Shown: positions 45,022-54,462, counted from the stretch's first letter. The stretch: 64,000 nucleotides of DNA from an uncultured Prevotella sp. (GCA_937907705.1 CALCVP010000031.1:186001-250000), one strand, 5' to 3'. The notes: generated by a model from the sequence alone, not told the origin. Made by a program: numbers and translations.

Positions 45022-45052
45022 TTTGATATTTCCGTTTTTTTTAGCATATTTG
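45022..45052 (+). promoter_or_regulatory. Promoter for the PfkB kinase operon
   Basis: TTTG (45022-45025), 19-nt spacer, CATATTTG (45045-45052), one mismatch to TAnnTTTG. The leader to the ATG at 45108 is about 50 nt. Confidence 0.6.
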
Positions 45053-45107
45053 CACCTTAAAAGGGGGCACAGATGGCTCCTTGACAAATTATTAACAAAT
45101 AGCAATT

Positions 45108-46055
45108 ATGCGCAAAGTAATAGGAATAGGCGAAACCGTTCTTGACATCATATTCAGAGACAGTCGGCCAGTAAGTGCCCTGCCGGGCGGTTCTGTCTAC
45201 AATGGCATGGTGAGTTTGGGCCGTGCCGGCATACCTGCCATGTTTATAGGCGAGGTGGGCAACGACCGTATAGGACAGATGACAGTAGACTTCTTGCGGA
45301 AAAACAATGTCAATACAGACTATGTAAACATGTTCAATGGCAGCAAATCGCCCGTGTCATTGGCATTTCTCGACAACCAGAACAATGCTGACTATATATT
45401 CTACAAAGACCATCAGCATGACCGCATGGACTATATCAGTCCTGAAATCAATGCCGATGATATAGTAATGATGGGGTCTTACTATGCCATCAACCCTGTT
45501 ATCAGGCCGCAGGTAGTGGCTTTGCTCAATGCCGCACGAAGCAAAGGAGCCATCATTTACTATGATGTCAACTTCAGAAGCTCACATATCAATGAGGTAA
45601 TGAAGCTCACTCCTAACATACTTGAGAACTATGAGTATGCCGATATCGTAAGAGGCAGCAGCGAAGACTTTGAAACACTCTACAAACTGGATGGCCCTGA
45701 CCGGGTGTATAACGCCGAAATATCCTTCTATTGCAAGAAGTTTATCTATACGTCGGGCAATCAACCGGTGCAGTTGCGGGCAGATCAAGGGTTTTCCAAG
45801 GCATATCCGGTAGACAATTCACACACGGTGAGCACAATAGGAGCTGGCGACAACTTCAATGCAGGGTTGGTATACGGCCTTCTGAAATATGGAATTACAC
45901 GCTCCATGATAGACAATGGACTCTCTGAAGAGCAGTGGAACCAGGTCATTGCCTGTGCACAGGCCTTCTCTGCCAACTGCTGTCAAAGCCTTGACAACTA
46001 TATAGACGAGAGCTTTGGCAATGAGATGAAAGCACAATACAATAGCTCAAAATAG
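45108..46055 (+). CDS. PfkB-family carbohydrate kinase (ribokinase fold)
   Basis: A 315-residue sugar kinase. The first PfkB signature is GGSVYNGMVSLGRAGIPAMFIGEVGNDRIGQ near residue 27-57, the second is TIGAGDNFNAGLVYGLL near 245-261, which holds the anion hole and catalytic Asp. The start IGIGETVLDIIF matches the ribokinase family strand. It should phosphorylate a sugar such as fructose or a derivative; the exact substrate can't be told. It is followed by an A-type flavoprotein after 42 nt, a pairing whose biological reason is not obvious. Confidence 0.92.
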   Translation: MRKVIGIGETVLDIIFRDSRPVSALPGGSVYNGMVSLGRAGIPAMFIGEVGNDRIGQMTVDFLRKNNVNTDYVNMFNGSKSPVSLAFLDNQNNADYIFYKDHQHDRMDYISPEINADDIVMMGSYYAINPVIRPQVVALLNAARSKGAIIYYDVNFRSSHINEVMKLTPNILENYEYADIVRGSSEDFETLYKLDGPDRVYNAEISFYCKKFIYTSGNQPVQLRADQGFSKAYPVDNSHTVSTIGAGDNFNAGLVYGLLKYGITRSMIDNGLSEEQWNQVIACAQAFSANCCQSLDNYIDESFGNEMKAQYNSSK

Positions 46056-46097
46056 CCGATACTTATCGTTCAATCAGACATTTTAATACAAAAAACT

Positions 46098-47300
46098 ATG
46101 ATAGAGATTACCAACGACATCTATTATGTGGGTGTCAACGACCGCAACAAGAGCCTTTTTGAGGGCCTGTGGCCATTGCCTTATGGCGTATCTTACAACG
46201 CTTACTTGATCAATGACGACAAAGTGTGCCTGATAGACACCGTAGAGGTGGACTTCTTTACACAGTTTATCGAGAATATCAGAGAGGTGATAGGCGACCG
46301 CCCCATTGATTATCTTGTGGTAAACCACATGGAACCTGACCACAGTGGCTCCTTGGCACTTATCAAGAAGTACTATCCCGACATACAGGTTGTGGGCAAC
46401 AAGAAGACCTTTGGCATGATGGCTGGCTTCTATAACATCACTAACAACGAGATAGAGGTGAAGAACGGCTTTACACTTGACTTGGGACACCGCACGCTGA
46501 GCTTTACACTCATACCGATGGTACACTGGCCTGAGACAATGGTTACGCTCGACACAAGTTGCAATGTGCTCTTTTCAGGCGATGCTTTCGGCTGCTTTGG
46601 CGCACTGAACGGCGGCATATTGGACACTGAAATCAACTGTGATGCCTACTGGGATGAGATGGAACGCTATTACAGCAATATCGTGGGCAAGTATGGTGTG
46701 CCTGTACAGAACGCACTGAAGAAGCTCGCCGGTGTAACGATTGACTACATCTGCTCTACCCACGGACCTGTTTGGCACGAGCAAGTGAGCCGTGTTGTAA
46801 GCATATATGACCGTCTTAGCAAGTATGAAGCCGCTGAAGGTATCGTGATATGTTACGGCACTATGTATGGCAATACCGAGCGGATGGCAGAGGCAATAGC
46901 GCGTGCCGCCAGTCAGGCTGGTATCAAGAATATCGTGATGTACAATGTTTCAAAGACTCATCATTCCTATATCTTGCGCGACATTTTCCGCTATCGTGCC
47001 CTCATTGTGGGCGCTCCTACCTACAATGCAGGTCTCTATCATGAGATGGAAGTGCTGCTCAGTGAGGTGGCTAACAAGGAAATCAAGAACCGCCGCTACC
47101 TCGGTTGGTTTGGCAGTTACGCCTGGGCAGGCAAGGCTGTTGACCGTATCGGTGAGTGGAACGACACCCGCTTGCACTTTGAAGCAGTGGGTACACCTGT
47201 TGAAATGAAGCAAAGCCTTACCCCGGAAACGGCTGCCGCCTGTGCCCAATTGGGCAAAGACATGGCTGAAAGGCTGATTGCTGACCGCACAGCAGAGTAA
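46098..47300 (+). CDS. A-type flavoprotein (FprA/flavodiiron family)
   Basis: A 400-residue protein with the two flavodiiron domains. The beta-lactamase-like N-terminal domain has the diiron ligands in VNHMEPDHSGSL (His, Glu, Asp, His), GDAFGCFGALNGG with Asp and STHGPVW with His. The C-terminal flavodoxin domain begins IVICYGTMYGNTERMAEAIARAA and binds FMN. Such proteins reduce O2 or NO using electrons from rubredoxin or F420-type donors, giving oxygen or NO tolerance to anaerobes; this fits an anaerobe. A strong hairpin terminator follows the gene. Confidence 0.94.
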   Translation: MIEITNDIYYVGVNDRNKSLFEGLWPLPYGVSYNAYLINDDKVCLIDTVEVDFFTQFIENIREVIGDRPIDYLVVNHMEPDHSGSLALIKKYYPDIQVVGNKKTFGMMAGFYNITNNEIEVKNGFTLDLGHRTLSFTLIPMVHWPETMVTLDTSCNVLFSGDAFGCFGALNGGILDTEINCDAYWDEMERYYSNIVGKYGVPVQNALKKLAGVTIDYICSTHGPVWHEQVSRVVSIYDRLSKYEAAEGIVICYGTMYGNTERMAEAIARAASQAGIKNIVMYNVSKTHHSYILRDIFRYRALIVGAPTYNAGLYHEMEVLLSEVANKEIKNRRYLGWFGSYAWAGKAVDRIGEWNDTRLHFEAVGTPVEMKQSLTPETAAACAQLGKDMAERLIADRTAE

Positions 47301-47324
47301 AAACAGCGGACAATAAAACCAATG

Positions 47325-47384
47325 CTGCCCGTTCATTGCTTTCATGCAGACCAGTGTTTCTGCATGAAAGCGGTGAACGGGCAG
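47325..47384. terminator. Terminator hairpin after the flavoprotein gene
   Basis: 26-nt arms (47325-47350 and 47359-47384) pair along their length with two G-T positions, loop of 8 nt; a T-rich stretch follows on the plus strand. It separates the flavoprotein (+) from GH95 (-). Confidence 0.8.
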
Positions 47385-47527
47385 TTGTTTGTTTCAATTC
47401 ATACTGGACAACTACTTGCAGAAAAGCCCTTTGATTCATATTCTTTTTCATGCTTTTAGCTTTCTGAAAGCATTGCTGTCGACTTGCTTCATTTGCTGAC
47501 TGATGAGGCTGTTTGTATCCTTATGAA

Positions 47528-49837
47528 TCAAGGTTTTGCATTTACAGGGTTGCCATGCAGGTCTTTTACCTCATAGCGTGTCAGTTTCCCGTCTTTCCAT
47601 GCCAGGTTTACCACATAGCCGCCGCGGGCTCTCAAACCGTTGATTTGTCCCCCCTTGCGCCACGCATCGGGCAGGGCGGGCAGTGGTTTCAGCCGGTTGT
47701 TGTGGCTTTGCAGCAGCATTTCTGCCACACCGGCGGTGCCACCGAAGTTGCCGTCTATTTGGAAAGGCGGGTGTGCATCAAACAAGTTGGGATAGGTGCC
47801 GCCTCCATGCCGCTTGTCTGCTCCCCGGTATTTCTCCGGCGATACATAGCTGAGCAGCTGCTTGTAGATATTGTAGGCATGGTTGCCGTCGCCTAAGCGT
47901 GCCCACAGATTGATGCGCCAGCCGGTAGACCAGCCAGTAGATACATCGCCTTTGATGCGGAGCGTGGTGGCACAAGCTTTGGCAAGTTCGGGTGTGAGCT
48001 GTGGCGTGATGTGCGAACCGGGGTACAATCCTATCAAGTGTGATTGGTGGCGGTGGTGCGGGTCATAGTCTGTCCAGTCGTAATACCACTCTTGCAGGTT
48101 GCCTTTTTTGCCTATTTTGTAGGGAGCCATGTGTGCAACGGCACGGTCGAGACTGTCTGCCAGTGCGCCATCGGTGTGGAGCAGCCGTGCCGCTGCTGCG
48201 GTATGGGCAAACAGCTCGCGCATGATGGCCAGGTCGGCAGTGGCTCCATAGGCGGTTGTTCCGTGGTATCCCTTGTCGGTAATGTATTCATTTTCAGGCG
48301 ATGTGGCAGGCGCTGTAATCAGTTCGCCGGGCTTCTTGGGGTTCTCTATCAGCCAATCCAGGCAGAAGCGTGCCGCCCCTTGCATGAGCGGATAGGCGGT
48401 TTGGCGCAGGTAGGTAGTGTCTTGCGTAAACAGGTAGTGTTCCCACAGCGTGTTGACCAACCATGCCCCACCCATGTTCCAGTTGGCCCATTCGGGGCTT
48501 TCGCGTTTTTCTCCAGTAGGGTTACTCATTGCCCAGATGTCCGAGTTGTGGCTGGAGCACCACCCGTTGCGGATGCCATAGTAGCTTTGGGCGGTGTATT
48601 GGCCTGTTGAAGCCAGTGCTTTGATAAACCCGTTGAGGGGCTGTGTCATTTCCGGCAGGGCAGTAACCTCTGCGGGCCAGTAGTTTTCTTCCAAGTTGAT
48701 ATTGACGGTGTAGTTGCCGCGCCAGGGCGACCATAGGTCAGGCGCCCACAGTCCTTGTAGATTGGCAGGCACACCTTCGGTGCGCGAACTGCTGACAAGC
48801 AGGTAACGTCCAAACTGGAAATAGAGCTGTTCCAAGTAGCGGTCGGCAGCCGTTGTGCCTGTGTAGTGGCGCAACACTTGGTCGGTGGGCACATCGGCGT
48901 TGTATAGTGCACCGTCCAGCTCAAAGCTTACACGGTTGAAAAAGCGTGTATAGTCTGCCTCATGCCGTTGCTGCACCTTCTTGAAAGGTGTGTTGTCCAA
49001 GTTGGCTATGGCTTCCATGGCTTCTGCCATATACTCCTTGCCTTCTTTTACAGGGTGCTTGTCGAACCCGTTGAAGCTGGTGGCATTGACCAGATAGAGT
49101 GTGGCTTCGGTGGCTCCCGTTATGTGCAGGGTAGAGTCGTTGGCTTCAACGGTGCCCCCCTTGGCATTTACTTTAACGATAGTACTGAAGTGTATGGAGC
49201 TGGTATCTGCCCCTGTGGCGTGCCCGTTCATGGTGAGGTATGCCTCAGAGGCTTCTGTATGGTGGGGCAGCAGTGAGGTGAGTGCCACCTCAAAGTTGAG
49301 TGCCTTACGGCGCGATGCCTTGAGATGAACGACTATGGCACGGTCGGGATGGGTGGCAATGTACTGCTTTGTGTAGGTTATGCCGTTGCGCTGATAGCTC
49401 ACTGTGGCCATGCTGCGGTTGAGGTCGAGCGAGCGCCGGTAGTGGGAGACGGCCCCAGAGGTAGCGTCTCGCAGCAAGAGCAGTCCCAGTGGCTGGTAAA
49501 ACTGCGAGTTGTTGCCTTGCAGCTGCCGCTGCAACGAGTCTGCCAAAGCATAATCTTCGGCAAAGAGCGCCTGACGCACAGAAGCCAAATGGTGCCATGC
49601 TGTGCTGTCTTGCTGGCGGTTGACAGGCTGTCCTGTCCATAGTGTTATGTCGTTCAGATAAACGGAGTCGGTGGCAGAGCCGCCATATACCAATGCTCCC
49701 AAGCGTCCGTTGCCTAAAGGCAGCGACTCTTCAAAGAAGGCAGCAGGGCGGTTATACCATAGTTTGAGTGGCTGTTGTGCCAGTGCTGCCACGGCAGACA
49801 GTGTGGCTGTGAGTAGTAGAAGTAGTGTTTTTTTCAT
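47528..49837 (-). CDS. GH95 alpha-L-fucosidase or related glycosidase, exported
   Basis: A 769-residue protein with a signal peptide (KKTLLLLLTATLSAVAALAQ). N-terminal segment LWYNRPAAFFEESLPLGNGRLGALVYGG and DSVYLNDITLWTG are the GH95 opening. The catalytic barrel includes VNINLEENYW, where the Asn-x-Asn pair matches the family's base-assisting residues, and TAPATSPENEYI with the likely acid Glu. GH95 enzymes release fucose or L-galactose linkages from host mucin glycans, milk oligosaccharides or plant xyloglucan. It is likely periplasmic or surface-bound. There is no SusCD pair or other glycosidase beside it in the window. It has its own promoter about 115 nt upstream. Confidence 0.95.
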   Translation of the reverse strand: MKKTLLLLLTATLSAVAALAQQPLKLWYNRPAAFFEESLPLGNGRLGALVYGGSATDSVYLNDITLWTGQPVNRQQDSTAWHHLASVRQALFAEDYALADSLQRQLQGNNSQFYQPLGLLLLRDATSGAVSHYRRSLDLNRSMATVSYQRNGITYTKQYIATHPDRAIVVHLKASRRKALNFEVALTSLLPHHTEASEAYLTMNGHATGADTSSIHFSTIVKVNAKGGTVEANDSTLHITGATEATLYLVNATSFNGFDKHPVKEGKEYMAEAMEAIANLDNTPFKKVQQRHEADYTRFFNRVSFELDGALYNADVPTDQVLRHYTGTTAADRYLEQLYFQFGRYLLVSSSRTEGVPANLQGLWAPDLWSPWRGNYTVNINLEENYWPAEVTALPEMTQPLNGFIKALASTGQYTAQSYYGIRNGWCSSHNSDIWAMSNPTGEKRESPEWANWNMGGAWLVNTLWEHYLFTQDTTYLRQTAYPLMQGAARFCLDWLIENPKKPGELITAPATSPENEYITDKGYHGTTAYGATADLAIMRELFAHTAAAARLLHTDGALADSLDRAVAHMAPYKIGKKGNLQEWYYDWTDYDPHHRHQSHLIGLYPGSHITPQLTPELAKACATTLRIKGDVSTGWSTGWRINLWARLGDGNHAYNIYKQLLSYVSPEKYRGADKRHGGGTYPNLFDAHPPFQIDGNFGGTAGVAEMLLQSHNNRLKPLPALPDAWRKGGQINGLRARGGYVVNLAWKDGKLTRYEVKDLHGNPVNAKP

Positions 49838-49950
49838 GTATATGAGGTCTTTTGCAAGTGTAGCTGCCCCTGTCTGTTGCCTTTCTTGGCATGAAGGTTC
49901 CAGTCGTTTGCACGTTTGCCAGCAGTGACAACAGACGGGTATAGATGAGC

Positions 49951-49981
49951 CAAAGGTAATTATTTTTCCGCTATGCTACAA
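49951..49981 (-). promoter_or_regulatory. Promoter for GH95
   Basis: Minus strand TACCTTTG (49958 to 49951), TTG 20 nt upstream (49981 to 49979). The leader to the start codon at 49837 is about 110 nt. Confidence 0.65.
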
Positions 49982-50017
49982 GTGCCGGCATAACTTTTTT
50001 GCGGTGTTTGTTTCCAA

Positions 50018-50141
50018 AAGCATAGCTTTCGGCTTTCAAGAGCAGTGCAATCGTCCTGCGATAGCTATGCAATCGCCACACGAAAGCAGCCTTATCGGCT
50101 TGCGAAAGCATTGCTCTTGCAAGTCGATAAGGCTGCTTTTG
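50018..50141. repeat. 22-bp-pitch GCANTGC array, element R5
   Basis: Six cores at 50020-50026 (GCATAGC), 50042-50048 (GCAGTGC), 50064-50070 (GCTATGC), 50086-50092 (GCAGCCT), 50108-50114 (GCATTGC) and 50130-50136 (AGGCTGC), each exactly 22 bp apart. AAAGCAGCCTTATCGGCTTGC (50083-50103) pairs with its near-exact complement about 50120-50140. It lies just after the 3' end of the hybrid kinase gene (stop at 50162), in its 3' flank, and upstream of the GH95 promoter. Confidence 0.85.
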
Positions 50142-50161
50142 TATGGCTGCGTCTTTGCGCT

Positions 50162-53100
50162 TTACTTTATCATCTGCGCTACTTGGTTGCGCAGTTTCCT
50201 CACATCAATGGGCTTGGCCATAAACTCGTTCATGCCACACTGCATGATTTGCTCGCGGTCTGACATGTAAGCATAGGCGGTAAGCGCCAAAATGGGCACC
50301 TCGGCAGAGAGCTTGCGTATCTCTTTAGTGGCTTCATAGCCGTTCATTACAGGCATGTTGATGTCCATGAGTATCAAGTCTACCTTGTTGCGCTTGAAGA
50401 GTTCCACCGCCTCCTGCCCGTTCCATGCGTGTATAAGGTCGTAGTCTTTTGCCAGACAGACTTTGATGAGCATAAAGTTGCTCTCGTTGTCTTCAGCCAC
50501 CAATATGCAGTGGTTGTGTGTAGGCGGTGTGGGTGCAGCCACCACGCTGGCTGACGGCACATGGAAACCTTTGGCAGGGTCAAACGGTATGGTGAACCAG
50601 AAGCGCGAACCTTTGCCCAACTCCGAATTGCAGCCTATCTCTCCCTTCATGTTTTCCACCAAGGTCTTGCAGATAGAGAGGCCCAGGCCCGTGCCTTGCT
50701 TGAAGCTGTTGAGCTTTACAAAGCGGCCAAACACCGTGTTGACCTTGTCGGCAGGTATACCGCTGCCAGTGTCTTCCACAAAGAAGTAAAGGTCGTTGCC
50801 ACGCAACTCGTAACCATACGTGATGCAGCCCTTGTCGGTGTACTTGATGGCATTGGTGCTGAAGTTGATGATAAGCTGCGAGAGACGGTTGCGCTCGCCG
50901 TGTATCCGGCATTGCGGTAGTCCCTGCTTGTACTCCAGCATGACAGGCTTGTCGGGCTGCATGCGCATGCCGATGGTGCCCTTCAGGTCTTGCATCATCT
51001 CGTTGAGGTCAAAGTCGGTGTAGTTGAACTCTATGGTACCTGCCTCGATCTTCGACAAGTCGAGAATGTCATTGACCAGCTCAAGCAGCAGATCGTTGTT
51101 GTTCTTGATGATGCCCATATACTGTTGCTTCTCTTGCGGGTCTTCTGTGTTGGACAACAGCTCCGAGAAGCCCACGATGGCGTTGAGCGGTGTGCGTATC
51201 TCATGGCTCATGTTGGCCACAAACGACGACTTCATCCGGTTGGCGTCTTCTGCCTTTTCCTTGGCTGCTATCAGGTCTTGCTCCAGTTCCTTGCGGTGGG
51301 TGATGATTTGCAGAGAACCCGTGAGCGACTGCGGCGAGCCGTCGGGGCGGCGGCGCTTTACGCGTGCCTGCACCTCCACCCATTGCAGGTTGGGGGCTGT
51401 GTCCATGCTGAAGTTCATCTGAACTTCTATTACCACCTTCTTTTCTCTGCCGCTTACCAGCCGCTCTTTCGCGTCTTTTATGATCTGTGCATTATGCTCG
51501 TCGAAGTGTTTCCACAGCCAATCCTCACGCATGACGATGTTGCGGTAGTTCTGCCAAGACTCGTTATTGTCTTCTTCATTGTCTTTATTGGGCAGCTGGA
51601 AACTGACAACATTCTTGAGCAAGCTCCACTTCCAGGGCACGATGTGCGCTACGTCGAGTGTCATGGAGAGCATGCGGTTGACGCTCTTGATGCGGTTCTG
51701 TGCGCTGTGCAGCTCGGTAGTGTCTATGTAGAACACATCCATGTGGCGCCCTCTGTCGCACGGATTGACCACCACCTCATAGTAAGTTTGGGTGGGCTGG
51801 TAAAAGTGCTGGAAGGTAACACTGCGCTTCTTCTTGCGCGCTATGGTCATATAGTGGCAGAACAGGGGCGAAGAGTTGGGGCACATCTCGCTGCGCTTGT
51901 GGCCGATGCACTGATCCCGCGAGAAGAGCCGCTTGGTGTACGACCTGTTTACATCGCGGTAGATGGAGTCAATTACCTGCCCCTGCTCATTGGCTATCAT
52001 CTCTTCATACATGTAGAGGATAGGCATGTTCTCGGTGAGGCGGTCCAGCTGCTTCTTCATCTTTACCTCCTGCAGCTTGCGCTTGCGGATAGTGCTCACG
52101 GTGTAGAGGTGGTACAGCACGATGATGAGGATGAGGATAAGTACCAGCATGGCTGCCAGCACGCTCAGGATGGCCACTTTATACTTGTCGAAGAAGGAAG
52201 GTTCCTCGTTGACATAGGTGGGATTGTCGGGCGGAGCCACGTTTTCCAGTCCTAATTCTTGCAGGCGCTGGCGGTTGAGCACATACTGGCAAGGCACCTG
52301 TGTCAGTGCAAGCTTGTAGACAGTGCCGTGCTGTATGAAGTCGCAAGCCTGGTCTGCCAGCTCTTTTCCCACGATGCGGTAGTCGGGTATGAAGCCACCG
52401 ATGGCCCAGTTGCCTATACCCACCGACGAGAGAGTAAAGGTAGGCAGCGACCTGTTGGCATTGTAGAGCTGTGCGGTGGTGTTGCCCAACACATAGTTTT
52501 CGGCGCAGTCAACGCGCCAAGTGCCTATCAGCACGGCATCGCCGGCCCCTAAATTGTGTATCTTGTCGGTAACTTGCTGGAGCGAGAGCACACGTCCGTC
52601 GATGAAGCTGTACTTCAAGTAGTTGCACTTGGGTATCATCTTGCGCACATAAGCCTGCATGTTGAGACCTCCATAAGTGTTGTCGCTCAGGAAATACACG
52701 GTGTTCACATTAGGGCAATAGTGGCGCATGAGCTGTATGTTCAGCTCAAAGTCGTAGGCATAGAGCACGCCTCCCACAATGTTGTACCGCCCGTTCAGGT
52801 CTGTAAACACGCTGTGGCTCTGCGGCATCCACGTCTTTGGGTTGATGCTGTCTTTGGGCAACAGTAGTGTGTGGGCACTGACCAGACCGCACATGATGGG
52901 CACATGGTGCGTGTCTTCTTCGTCTTGCGACAGGAAAGCCGACCATGCCTCCTGCCCCAGCAGGATAAAGAGCGAGGGCATGTCGGGGCGGTACTTGTCG
53001 ATGATGCCTTTCATGCGGTTGCGCCATTGGTTGATTTCAGAAAGGTTCTTGCAGTTCATGTTCTCGATAGAGATGTCTATGTCGGGACCTTTCTCTCTCA

Positions 53101-53275
53101 TCTCGTTGACAAAGTAGTCGAGATTGGTGGCTATGCGCGCTGTTTCGGGATTGTAAGAAGAGATGATTACGATGCGCTTCTTGCCGCTGTTCTGGGCCGG
53201 GAGCACCAGAGGCACAGCGAGCAACAGCAGCAGACAACAGATGATATACCGCCGTAGAGCTGGTGATACGTTCAT
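50162..53275 (-). CDS. Hybrid two-component sensor histidine kinase with ABC-type periplasmic sensor
   Basis: A 1037-residue membrane protein. Order: signal-anchor segment (IICCLLLLLAVPLVLPA), a periplasmic region (about 30-340) resembling an ABC sugar-binding/substrate-binding domain (KKRIVIISSYNPETARIATN), a span near 360-385 (VAILSVLAAMLVLILILIIV), PAS-like domains, HisKA with the phospho-acceptor in MSHEIRTPLNAIVGF, HATPase with NFSTNAIKY (N box), DTGSGIPADK (G1) and GTGLGLSIC (G2), and a receiver (VAEDNESNFML, phospho-Asp in LMDINMPVMNGYE, LTAYAY). It has no DNA-binding output, so phosphate must pass on elsewhere. The ATG at 53275 places a normal signal anchor at the N-terminus; a longer in-frame start at 53392 has no such feature. 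It sits downstream of the regulator and exopolysaccharide genes, same strand. Confidence 0.9.
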   Translation of the reverse strand: MNVSPALRRYIICCLLLLLAVPLVLPAQNSGKKRIVIISSYNPETARIATNLDYFVNEMREKGPDIDISIENMNCKNLSEINQWRNRMKGIIDKYRPDMPSLFILLGQEAWSAFLSQDEEDTHHVPIMCGLVSAHTLLLPKDSINPKTWMPQSHSVFTDLNGRYNIVGGVLYAYDFELNIQLMRHYCPNVNTVYFLSDNTYGGLNMQAYVRKMIPKCNYLKYSFIDGRVLSLQQVTDKIHNLGAGDAVLIGTWRVDCAENYVLGNTTAQLYNANRSLPTFTLSSVGIGNWAIGGFIPDYRIVGKELADQACDFIQHGTVYKLALTQVPCQYVLNRQRLQELGLENVAPPDNPTYVNEEPSFFDKYKVAILSVLAAMLVLILILIIVLYHLYTVSTIRKRKLQEVKMKKQLDRLTENMPILYMYEEMIANEQGQVIDSIYRDVNRSYTKRLFSRDQCIGHKRSEMCPNSSPLFCHYMTIARKKKRSVTFQHFYQPTQTYYEVVVNPCDRGRHMDVFYIDTTELHSAQNRIKSVNRMLSMTLDVAHIVPWKWSLLKNVVSFQLPNKDNEEDNNESWQNYRNIVMREDWLWKHFDEHNAQIIKDAKERLVSGREKKVVIEVQMNFSMDTAPNLQWVEVQARVKRRRPDGSPQSLTGSLQIITHRKELEQDLIAAKEKAEDANRMKSSFVANMSHEIRTPLNAIVGFSELLSNTEDPQEKQQYMGIIKNNNDLLLELVNDILDLSKIEAGTIEFNYTDFDLNEMMQDLKGTIGMRMQPDKPVMLEYKQGLPQCRIHGERNRLSQLIINFSTNAIKYTDKGCITYGYELRGNDLYFFVEDTGSGIPADKVNTVFGRFVKLNSFKQGTGLGLSICKTLVENMKGEIGCNSELGKGSRFWFTIPFDPAKGFHVPSASVVAAPTPPTHNHCILVAEDNESNFMLIKVCLAKDYDLIHAWNGQEAVELFKRNKVDLILMDINMPVMNGYEATKEIRKLSAEVPILALTAYAYMSDREQIMQCGMNEFMAKPIDVRKLRNQVAQMIK

Positions 53276-53433
53276 GTAGATAGTGTTTAAAGGTGTATAT
53301 TGACAGGCAAGCAGACCGCTTGGAGCGGCTGTTGCAGTCGCTTTGGTGCCGGCAAAACAGAGATGGGGCAGCACCGGAGCGGCATGCTGCAAGTATGGAA
53401 GTGTTGTATTTGCAAGTTGGCGGTGCCGCTTTT

Positions 53434-54462
53434 TCAGGCTTGCAGCAGCACTTGGAAGTTGTAGTCGGTGCCCGACGACATGTCTGTCATGATGGTACCG
53501 TTGAGCTTTTCAGCCACTTCTTGCGCCATGGTGAGGCAGAACTGGAGGTTATCGTCCATCTCTACGGGGCATTGTCCGCTGATTCGGACCGACAGCAAGC
53601 CCCCTTCGTTCTTCCAGCTTACCTCTATGTCGCTGTTGTGGCTGATGTGGCAGGCGCAGATAAGCAAGTTGTTCATGAGTGATCGGAAGAGGCTTTGGTC
53701 GGTGCGGGCAAAGAGGCTCTCGGTGGTTACGAGCGACCAGGTGATGTGCTTGTCGCGTGTGATGGGCGACAGCAGTTCTATGGTGGTGTTGATAACTTTG
53801 TTGACAGACACCGAGTCGGTGCTGCCTTCGCTCTCTTTCAGCCGTTGTATGGCCCATTCTGTGTATTTCTGCACCGTGGGTTCCTGTATGTCGAACAGGC
53901 TTTCGTCTATGAACGAGAGGGGCAGACAGACCGCCAGGTTGCCCAACAGGCGTGCCGTCTGGCTGTGGTTGGCAGTGGCCATGTATGCCAGCATGGTAAG
54001 GATGGTCTTGTTGGCGATGGCTTCAGATGCCTGGTCTTTGACGGTTTCCTTGGCGGTATCAGACAGTTTGATGTGGTTGACAATGGTGTTGACCAGCGTC
54101 TCTTGTATGAACGGCTTGGTGATAAAGTCGCTGCCGCCTGCCGCAAGGCCTTCTTTGATGTCGAGTTCGGAGGTCAGTGCCGACAGGAAAATGACCGGAA
54201 TGTCTTTGGTTGAGGGGTTGGCCTTGATTATCTTGGTGGTCTCCATGCCGTTCATGCCGGGCATCATGACGTCCATAAGGATAATGCTTGGCTTCTGGCG
54301 CTTGAGCAGTTCGATGGCCTCTTGCCCGCTGGTGGCGCTCATGATGTTGAAGTGGAGTTTGGACAGCATGCCTTTTACCAACAAGATGTTGACAGGTATG
54401 TCGTCTACCACCATGACAGAGTACTTTGAATAGTCGGTTTGGGTTAAGTTGTTCTTGTCCAT
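53434..54462 (-). CDS. Response regulator with degenerate kinase-like C-terminal region
   Basis: A 342-residue protein. Residues 14-130 are a canonical receiver: VMVVDDIPVN (acidic pocket), phospho-Asp in IILMDVMMPGMNG, switch Ser/Thr in IFLSALTSELD and Lys in FITKPF. The remaining 210 residues do not contain an HTH. They read like a worn-out kinase tail: a helical stretch with a lone His (ATANHSQTARLLGNL), then an N-box-like segment DQSLFRSLMNNLLICACHI, beta strand IEVSWKNEGGLLSVRISG, and a closing LNGTIMTDMSSGTDYNF that parallels the last strand of HATPase. The G1 DxG motif is absent, so catalysis is unlikely. It lies between the UDP-sugar dehydrogenase (163-nt gap) and the hybrid kinase (158-nt gap). 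Confidence 0.8.
   Translation of the reverse strand: MDKNNLTQTDYSKYSVMVVDDIPVNILLVKGMLSKLHFNIMSATSGQEAIELLKRQKPSIILMDVMMPGMNGMETTKIIKANPSTKDIPVIFLSALTSELDIKEGLAAGGSDFITKPFIQETLVNTIVNHIKLSDTAKETVKDQASEAIANKTILTMLAYMATANHSQTARLLGNLAVCLPLSFIDESLFDIQEPTVQKYTEWAIQRLKESEGSTDSVSVNKVINTTIELLSPITRDKHITWSLVTTESLFARTDQSLFRSLMNNLLICACHISHNSDIEVSWKNEGGLLSVRISGQCPVEMDDNLQFCLTMAQEVAEKLNGTIMTDMSSGTDYNFQVLLQA

Noticed and set aside
47466..47482. A lone GAAAGCATTGCTGTCG after the flavoprotein terminator
   Set aside because: It matches one core plus flanks of the 22-bp arrays, but I found no second core at 22 bp on either side, so it is at most a remnant.
47528..49837. A polysaccharide utilisation locus around GH95
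   Set aside because: No SusC/SusD pair, no further glycosidase and no HTCS-type regulator are beside it; the adjacent kinase lacks an AraC domain.
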